A stretch of DNA of 64,000 bases from contig DATGFN010000043.1 in the NCBI GenBank assembly GCA_035308965.1, forward strand, positions 1-64,000, read 5' to 3'. Every line of letters starts with the position of its first letter. Position 1 is the stretch's first letter. Source of the DNA: DASYXZ01 sp035308965. GTDB taxonomy: Bacteria > Acidobacteriota > Terriglobia > UBA7540. Shown here piece after piece: positions 58,719 through 64,000 of the stretch. Position numbers and translations under genes: made by a program. A model generated the notes under the pieces. The model saw only the letters and a list, made by a program, of their open reading frames with translations, was not told where the DNA came from and made no database searches.

Positions 58719-61388
58719 ATGAGCCGGACACGACAACTCGCCAAGCTACGTGCATTGTTCGCGCGGACCAAGCCCGCGGACGACCTCGAAGACGAGATTC
58801 GCGCCCACCTGCGAATCGAAGAGCAGGAGAACATGGAATCCGGCATGTCGCCTGACGAAGCTCACTATGCCGCGTTGCGCCGCTTCGGCAATGTGCCCTC
58901 GGCGCAAGAAAGGAGCAGGGATATGTGGGGATGGCAATCAGTCGAGACGCTCTGGCAGGACGTTCGCTACGGATTGCGAATGCTGGCGAAAAATCCCGGC
59001 TTCGCAACGATAGCCATCCTCACGATCGCCTTAGGCGTTGGAATAAACGTTGGAATCTTCTCGGTACTGAACGGTGTGGCGCTGCGCCAACTTCCGATTC
59101 CTCGCGCGGAGCAGGTCGTAAGCGTGAATCAGGTCCTCCACGGGCGATTTACCCGCAACGTACACGGTGAAGGCGGCTTGGTCTCATATCCGGAATACCT
59201 TGAGTATCGCGACCAAAATCACGTTTTCAGCGGACTGATCGCCTACGAGCCTTTTGTGGAAGCAACGCTTGCCGGCTCCAGAATGGAGCAGCTATTGGGC
59301 GCGCTGGCTTCCTGCAACTACTTCGACGTTTTGCGCGAGCGGCCTGCACTAGGGCGTGGCTTTATCGATTCGGATTGCGCTGCTCCGGGCGCGAATGCCG
59401 TCGTGGTGGTCAGCGACGACTTATGGAGACAGACTTTCGCCGGGGATTCTTCCCTGGTTGGAAAGACGATTGTTCTGAACCACGCCTCCTATGTGGTGAT
59501 AGGTATAGCTCCACCAGGATTCGCGGGTACGGATGTGGTCCCCAGCGCATTTTGGGCGCCCATCACGATGCAACCCGCCCTTGACCCGGGAACTGATCGC
59601 CTGGGAGACGAGAACCTGAGCTGGCTGGCCTTGCTGGGAAGGGTACAGCCTGGCTTGTCATTCAACCAAGTACGTGCGGACCTGGATGTGATAGCCGGGC
59701 GCATTGACCTCCAGCATCCCGGCCGTACAACGTCATTATTGATATCGAAAGCGACGTTGTTCGGAAGGCCGGCGGAACGGGACGTCCTGGTTCCGGTCGC
59801 TTCCGTAGTGCTGGCTGCCTTCGGACTCGTACTGCTCATTGCGTGCGCGAACGTCAGCAATCTTCTGCTGGCGCGGGCTTCCGTACGGCATAGGGAAATC
59901 GCACTGCGGATGTCCATAGGCGCAAGCCGGTTGAGACTGGTGCGCCAATTGTTGACAGAAAGCCTCGTGCTCTCGCTGGCCGGCGGCGCGCTGGGATCAT
60001 TGTTTGCATTGTGGTCTTTTGCCAGCATCCTCCATTTTGTGACTTCTCGTTTGCCGCATGAATTTTCCAATCTTTCGGTGAACATTGGCCCGGACCTTCG
60101 CGTGCTCGCTTGGGCGCTGGCCCTGACTTTATTTACCGGCGTTGGGTTTGGGCTGATTCCAGCTTTGCAAAGCTCGAGGCTCGATCTGAGCACGGCATTG
60201 AAGGGAGACGCCGGTCAGTCCGACCCCGGAAAAAAGAGCGGGCGACTATTTCGCAATGCTCTTGTCGGCGCGCAAATTGCCATGTGCATGATCCTGCTGT
60301 TGGCTGCTGGACTGCTGCTGCGCGGGCTGTACTACGCGCAGATGGTAGATCCCGGCCTCAATATGAAGAACGTGGCAGCAACGTTCTTCAATCTCAACAA
60401 ACAAGGCTACAACCAGGACAGGGCGGCGGCGTTCGTGCTGAGCCTTCGACAACGCATTCAGAGCCTTCCTGGAGTTATCGAAATCGCGCAAGCGGAGTGC
60501 GCCCCCCTGAGCCACGATTTCAGCGCGGACAGCTTCACTGTGCCCGGCCACGCGGCCAAAGTTGGAATCGAATACAACCACGTTTCGCCCGAATATTTTT
60601 CCGTGGTCGGCATTCCCATTGTGCGGGGACGCGGGTTTGGGCCAGGTGACTGGCGGGAAAGTCTAGGAGTGATTGTCACGGAGTCCACCGCGCGACAGCT
60701 TTGGCCTGGCAAAGATCCACTGGGGAAAACGTTGCGCGATGACACTGGCCGCGAGTACTCGGTGATCGGAGTGGCGAAAGACGCTCAAGTGTCTCATCTT
60801 GGCGACATCCACACCACCTATCTCTATTTTCCGGCAGGGCCGCAAGACGACCACCGCACCTACGTACTGGTTCGCTTCGCGGGAGACTTCACGCCTACCG
60901 CCAAGGGGATTCGCGAGGCAGTGCAGTCACTCGACGCCGAGATGCCGGTGGATGTGACCAAACTCGAAGATTACCTCGAAGTTTGGCGAACGCCCTCGCG
61001 CATTGCGAGCGCCCTCTCAGGAGCACTGGGCGGACTCGCGCTGCTTCTCGCTTCGATTGGCGTATATGGCATGGCGTCGTACAGCGTGAGCCGGCGCGCT
61101 CACGAAATCGGCATCCGTATGGCGCTAGGCGCACATGCCTCCGACGTGGTCAAACTCGTCCTGTGGCAGGCGATGGGCCCGGTGCTGATGGGCGGACTCT
61201 TCGGTGTCGCATGCGGCGCTGCCGTATCTTTCGTGCTTTCCACTATGCTTTTCGGGCTTAGCGCGCACGACCCAATTGTGTTCGTTTTCGTTCCAATATT
61301 CCTGGCCAGTGTAGCTCTCGTGGCGAGTTACATACCCGCACGGAAGGCGATGCGCGTGGATCCCATGGTAGCGATTCGATACGAATGA
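58719..61388 (+). CDS. ADOP-type MacB-like permease, first copy
   Basis: An 889-residue protein. A soluble N-terminal segment of about 70 residues (DDLEDEIRAHLRIEEQ, SPDEAHYAALRRFGNV) is shared with the second copy and with acidobacterial duplicated orphan permeases. Two FtsX/MacB modules follow, each a membrane helix (IAILTIALGVGINVGIFSVL), a MacB periplasmic domain and three helices (FGLVLLIACANVSNLLLARASVRHREIALRMSIGAS, core ANVSNLLLARASVRHREIA; later YGMASYSVSRRAHEIGIRMALGA, core SRRAHEIGIRMALG). It carries no ATPase domain. ADOPs are thought to be export or efflux permeases, function unproven. Directly after PadR. Confidence 0.92.
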   Translation: MSRTRQLAKLRALFARTKPADDLEDEIRAHLRIEEQENMESGMSPDEAHYAALRRFGNVPSAQERSRDMWGWQSVETLWQDVRYGLRMLAKNPGFATIAILTIALGVGINVGIFSVLNGVALRQLPIPRAEQVVSVNQVLHGRFTRNVHGEGGLVSYPEYLEYRDQNHVFSGLIAYEPFVEATLAGSRMEQLLGALASCNYFDVLRERPALGRGFIDSDCAAPGANAVVVVSDDLWRQTFAGDSSLVGKTIVLNHASYVVIGIAPPGFAGTDVVPSAFWAPITMQPALDPGTDRLGDENLSWLALLGRVQPGLSFNQVRADLDVIAGRIDLQHPGRTTSLLISKATLFGRPAERDVLVPVASVVLAAFGLVLLIACANVSNLLLARASVRHREIALRMSIGASRLRLVRQLLTESLVLSLAGGALGSLFALWSFASILHFVTSRLPHEFSNLSVNIGPDLRVLAWALALTLFTGVGFGLIPALQSSRLDLSTALKGDAGQSDPGKKSGRLFRNALVGAQIAMCMILLLAAGLLLRGLYYAQMVDPGLNMKNVAATFFNLNKQGYNQDRAAAFVLSLRQRIQSLPGVIEIAQAECAPLSHDFSADSFTVPGHAAKVGIEYNHVSPEYFSVVGIPIVRGRGFGPGDWRESLGVIVTESTARQLWPGKDPLGKTLRDDTGREYSVIGVAKDAQVSHLGDIHTTYLYFPAGPQDDHRTYVLVRFAGDFTPTAKGIREAVQSLDAEMPVDVTKLEDYLEVWRTPSRIASALSGALGGLALLLASIGVYGMASYSVSRRAHEIGIRMALGAHASDVVKLVLWQAMGPVLMGGLFGVACGAAVSFVLSTMLFGLSAHDPIVFVFVPIFLASVALVASYIPARKAMRVDPMVAIRYE
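58791..58891 (+). repeat. N-terminal coding segment nearly identical in both ADOP genes
   Basis: The 101 bases here and at 61572-61672 differ at only four positions. They encode DEIRAHLRIEEQEN to RRFG. The sequence outside diverges much more. Confidence 0.85.
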
Positions 61389-61499
61389 TTGGCGATTTGC
61401 GATTGAAAAATGGCGATTCCCGAAGAACGAAGTCGGACAGAGTAGGCGTGCATTTTGAACATCGCTTGAAGACTGATTACTGAGATCTGGGAACTCAAA

Positions 61500-64000
61500 A
61501 TGAGCTGGCGACAAGAACTTGCCAAACTCGGCGCTCTGTTTCGGGGTAGAAAGCGCGCTGAAGATCTCGAGGACGAGATTCGCGCTCATCTGCGAATCGA
61601 AGAGCAGGAGAACCTGGAATCCGGCATGCCGCCTGACGAAGCTCACTATGCCGCGTTGCGCCGCTTCGGCAACGTCGCCTTGGCGCGGGAGAGGAGTAGG
61701 GATATGTGGACATGGCAAACCATCGAGACGCTTGGGCAGGACTTTCGCTTCGGCCTGCGCATGCTGTTAAAGAATCCAGGCTTCACCGCGGTGGCTGTAA
61801 TCATGCTTGCCCTTGGCATCGGCGCCAACACGGCCATCTTCAGCGTCGTGAATGCGGTGCTGCTGCGCCCCCTTCCGTATCCCGATTCCGATCGTATTGC
61901 GACACTCACCAATCCTCCCACGACGGACAAGGCGATCACAGCGCTTCACGCGAGGCTAGTTTCGATTCCTGACTTCCAGGATTGGCACGACCAGAGTTCC
62001 TCTTTCGAGGCCATGGCGTATTACCATGGCGGTGAGGCGGCAGTGACCGTCGGGTCTGCCGCGGAGTACGCACAAGTTGCCAGAGTGAGTCCCGAATTCT
62101 TTCGGGTCTTCGGCGTCGAGCCGGTCCTCGGCCGCCTCTTCACAGCGGAAGAAGCGAGGGCGGGTGGCAGTGGCGCTTTAGTGATCAGCTATGACTATTG
62201 GCAAAGCCATTTTGGCGGAGACACCAAGGCGCTGGGGCAGACAGTGGGTGGGCTGGGCAAACCGCTGCCGATCGTCGGCGTGCTGCCGGCGACCTTTCGT
62301 TTCCTGGACAAGACTGATCTCTGGTATCCGATGAATACGGTTTTCCGCGAGCCAACTGCGAATTTCCGAGGAGGCAGAAACTACTTCGCTGTCGCGCGTC
62401 TCAAGTCCGGCGTCTCGCTGGAGCAAGCGCAATCCGAAATAACCTTGATAGGCAGGCGACTCGAGCGTGAATATCCGGATTTCGATAAGGGCCGAACGGT
62501 CGCTGTGACAAGACTGCGAGACGAAATGGCGGGTGAGGTCCGCCTCACGCTCTACCTCCTGTTGGGCGCTGTCGGCGTCGTCCTTCTGATTGCCTGCGCC
62601 AACACGGCAACCCTGCTGCTGGGCAAAGCTACGGCGCGGTCACGCGAGGTTGCTGTGCGCGCCGCGCTCGGAGCCAGCCGGAATCGACTGGTAAGACAGT
62701 GGGTCACGGAGAGCTTGCTATTGGCGCTCTCCGCTGGCGGCTTGGGACTTCTCCTCGCCTATTGGGGATCGAAGGCGCTGGTAGCGCTGGCTCCTAGAGA
62801 GCTTCCCCGGCTCTCCGAGATCAGCCTGGATCGAAGGATACTCGCGTTCACCCTCGCTACTTCGATGATCACAAGCCTGCTATTCGGTCTGATTCCCGCC
62901 TTTCATGCGGCAAGAGTTGACTTGAGCGAATCGCTGAAGCAGGGAGGCAGGCGAGTGGTGAGCGGCGCCGGGATGGTTCGCGTGCGTGGAGTGCTAGTCG
63001 TGGTTGAAGTCGCGCTGGCCGTCGTGCTGCTTTCGGCAGCAGGTCTCCTGCTCAGGAGTTTTGAGGCTTTGCAAAACGTTGACATGGGTTATCGACCTGA
63101 AAAGGTGCTCACCATGAAAGCGACTGTCCCCGCCCCAACACCGGTGGCCAGACAATTCTTTGGCGACATTCTCCCTCAAATCCGGGACCTGCCCGGTGTC
63201 TTGTCGGCCGGCGCAACGATGGCCCTACCCGGGCAAGTCGAATCGATGGCAACGGGACCCTACTTCTTCGATCATTTGCCTCCGCAAAAGGACTGGCCTG
63301 CTGCCCCCGGCGCTGTAGTTTCCGTAGTGGCTCCGGGCACGTTTCGAGCGCTCGGGATCCCGATGCAGCGCGGACGGGACTTCAATGACGGCGATGGTTC
63401 CGGCAAGCCCTTGGTCGCCGTGGTCAACGAAGCGCTCGTTCGAAAATCGCTTCCGGGCCGGAACCCCGTCGGCAGAACGGTCTATTGCCTTTTCGATTCT
63501 GCCCAGCCCATGACGATTATCGGAGTTACCGGCGACGTCAGGGAGCGCGGACAAGCCCACGAGCCGATGCCGGAATGTTACATCCCATACCTCCAGCACG
63601 AGTTTAACGGAGAAACCCTGAGCATCGTCGTGCGGACCGCCGGCGACCCGTCCGGCCTTGAGGAAACATTGCGGCGACTGGCAAATAAGACCTCGCCCAC
63701 GGTCCCTATGAAATTCATGCCTATGGAGACCATGCTCTCCGAGGAGATGGCCACGCCCCGATTTCGCACTCTGTTGTTTTCTCTTTTCGCGGGCCTGGCG
63801 GTTTGTCTTGCCACGACCGGCATCTATGGCGTGATGTCTTACACCTCAGGTCTACGTTCGAACGAATTCGGGCTCCGGATGGCTTTGGGCGCAAGTAGAG
63901 GCTCCGTGCTGCGACTCGTCCTGCGGCAGGCTCTGATGCTGGTGAGCATCGGGGTTGGAATTGGGTTGGCATTCGCTTTGGGTGTCAGTCGACTCCTCAC
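61500..64000 (+). CDS. ADOP-type MacB-like permease, second copy, 3' end outside the window
   Basis: The frame opens at ATG 61500 (MSWRQELAKLGALFRG) and runs to the window end (833 codons visible). The N-terminal segment DLEDEIRAHLRIEEQENLESGMPPDEAHYAALRRFGNVA matches the first copy (core EAHYAALRRFGNV). Then come MLALGIGANTAIFSVVNAVLLRPLPYPD (core GIGANTAIFSVVN), the first MacB periplasmic region, VVLLIACANTATLLLGKATARSREVAVRAALGAS (core CANTATLLLGKA), the second MacB region, and the last FtsX helices beginning TTGIYGVMSYTSG. No ATPase. Only the N-terminus is very similar to the first copy, so the pair is old. The upstream spacer has no clear Shine-Dalgarno. Confidence 0.92.
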   Translation, partial: MSWRQELAKLGALFRGRKRAEDLEDEIRAHLRIEEQENLESGMPPDEAHYAALRRFGNVALARERSRDMWTWQTIETLGQDFRFGLRMLLKNPGFTAVAVIMLALGIGANTAIFSVVNAVLLRPLPYPDSDRIATLTNPPTTDKAITALHARLVSIPDFQDWHDQSSSFEAMAYYHGGEAAVTVGSAAEYAQVARVSPEFFRVFGVEPVLGRLFTAEEARAGGSGALVISYDYWQSHFGGDTKALGQTVGGLGKPLPIVGVLPATFRFLDKTDLWYPMNTVFREPTANFRGGRNYFAVARLKSGVSLEQAQSEITLIGRRLEREYPDFDKGRTVAVTRLRDEMAGEVRLTLYLLLGAVGVVLLIACANTATLLLGKATARSREVAVRAALGASRNRLVRQWVTESLLLALSAGGLGLLLAYWGSKALVALAPRELPRLSEISLDRRILAFTLATSMITSLLFGLIPAFHAARVDLSESLKQGGRRVVSGAGMVRVRGVLVVVEVALAVVLLSAAGLLLRSFEALQNVDMGYRPEKVLTMKATVPAPTPVARQFFGDILPQIRDLPGVLSAGATMALPGQVESMATGPYFFDHLPPQKDWPAAPGAVVSVVAPGTFRALGIPMQRGRDFNDGDGSGKPLVAVVNEALVRKSLPGRNPVGRTVYCLFDSAQPMTIIGVTGDVRERGQAHEPMPECYIPYLQHEFNGETLSIVVRTAGDPSGLEETLRRLANKTSPTVPMKFMPMETMLSEEMATPRFRTLLFSLFAGLAVCLATTGIYGVMSYTSGLRSNEFGLRMALGASRGSVLRLVLRQALMLVSIGVGIGLAFALGVSRLL
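61572..61672 (+). repeat. Second copy of the conserved ADOP N-terminal segment
   Basis: Pairs with 58791-58891 at 97 of 101 positions by my alignment. Local conservation of the nucleotide sequence suggests gene conversion or recent exchange of this segment only. Confidence 0.85.

Noticed and set aside
1..64000. tRNA, rRNA, riboswitch or insertion sequence
   Set aside because: I looked for cloverleaf-like, thi-box-like and transposase signatures and saw none that I could support by reading alone. A covariance-model search would settle this.

Overview
The window looks like a chromosomal segment of a member of the Acidobacteriota, probably class Terriglobia. The evidence is its gene families: very large MacB-like permeases of the acidobacterial duplicated orphan permease (ADOP) type behind a PadR regulator, a PilZ-zinc ribbon-PilZ protein, secreted beta-propeller (BNR/VPS10-type) proteins, a GH116 glycosidase with a twin-arginine signal, and a sigma/anti-sigma/TPR operon. 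I saw no tRNA, rRNA, CRISPR array, insertion sequence or prophage. Genus-level placement cannot be made by reading. LAYOUT. 1-9.7 kb holds the tail of a BNR-propeller protein, a POT-type transporter, a yggU/yggS pair, tmk and holB, and the GH116 enzyme. 9.7-12.6 kb holds an exported amidohydrolase and the double-PilZ protein. 12.8-19.05 kb is a plus-strand block of three secreted proteins: one with phage-tail-like repeats, one 820-residue BNR propeller, and one large unknown. The last two end in nearly the same peptide, LKKRRGQ-(L/V)-(V/I)-SE. 19.06-22 kb is a minus-strand ECF sigma, anti-sigma and TPR operon with a plausible self-recognised promoter. 22.3-26.2 kb carries an amidase, a GerMN protein, rph and rdgB. 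26.4-32.3 kb carries a diguanylate cyclase, a HemQ-like protein, nth, ispH and a MOSC protein. 32.3-40.6 kb is a minus-strand run: a frameshifted DUF2569 gene, a FabL-like reductase, a lipoprotein, tsaE, nnr, a TrkA-N channel with an altered filter, a short-chain dehydrogenase (SDR) lacking catalytic residues, and a SpoIIE/PP2C phosphatase. 40.6-45 kb holds two APC permeases around an S1/P1 nuclease. 45-54.7 kb is a minus-strand stretch: an HTH gene and pilMNOPQ, then an M24 peptidase, accB, accC and thiE. 54.9-58.1 kb has an orphan MacB-like permease, a well-initiated small unknown protein and a small membrane protein. 58.2-64 kb has the PadR regulator and two tandem ADOP permeases, the second cut by the window end. 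HOW IT FITS TOGETHER. Most genes are housekeeping (nucleotide, fatty-acid, isoprenoid, thiamine and heme metabolism, DNA repair) or envelope and surface functions (type IV pilus assembly, secreted propellers, cyclic-di-GMP synthesis and sensing, export permeases). The most unusual local structures are: (i) a perfect terminator hairpin between pilQ and the M24 peptidase, whose upstream arm holds a Shine-Dalgarno for a seven-codon leader ORF that overlaps the peptidase start as ATGA; (ii) the shared C-terminal peptide on two unrelated secreted proteins; (iii) a PadR operator sitting between the -35 and -10 of an apparently leaderless promoter; and (iv) a family of word-like inverted repeats that abut, or supply, the ends of several genes.
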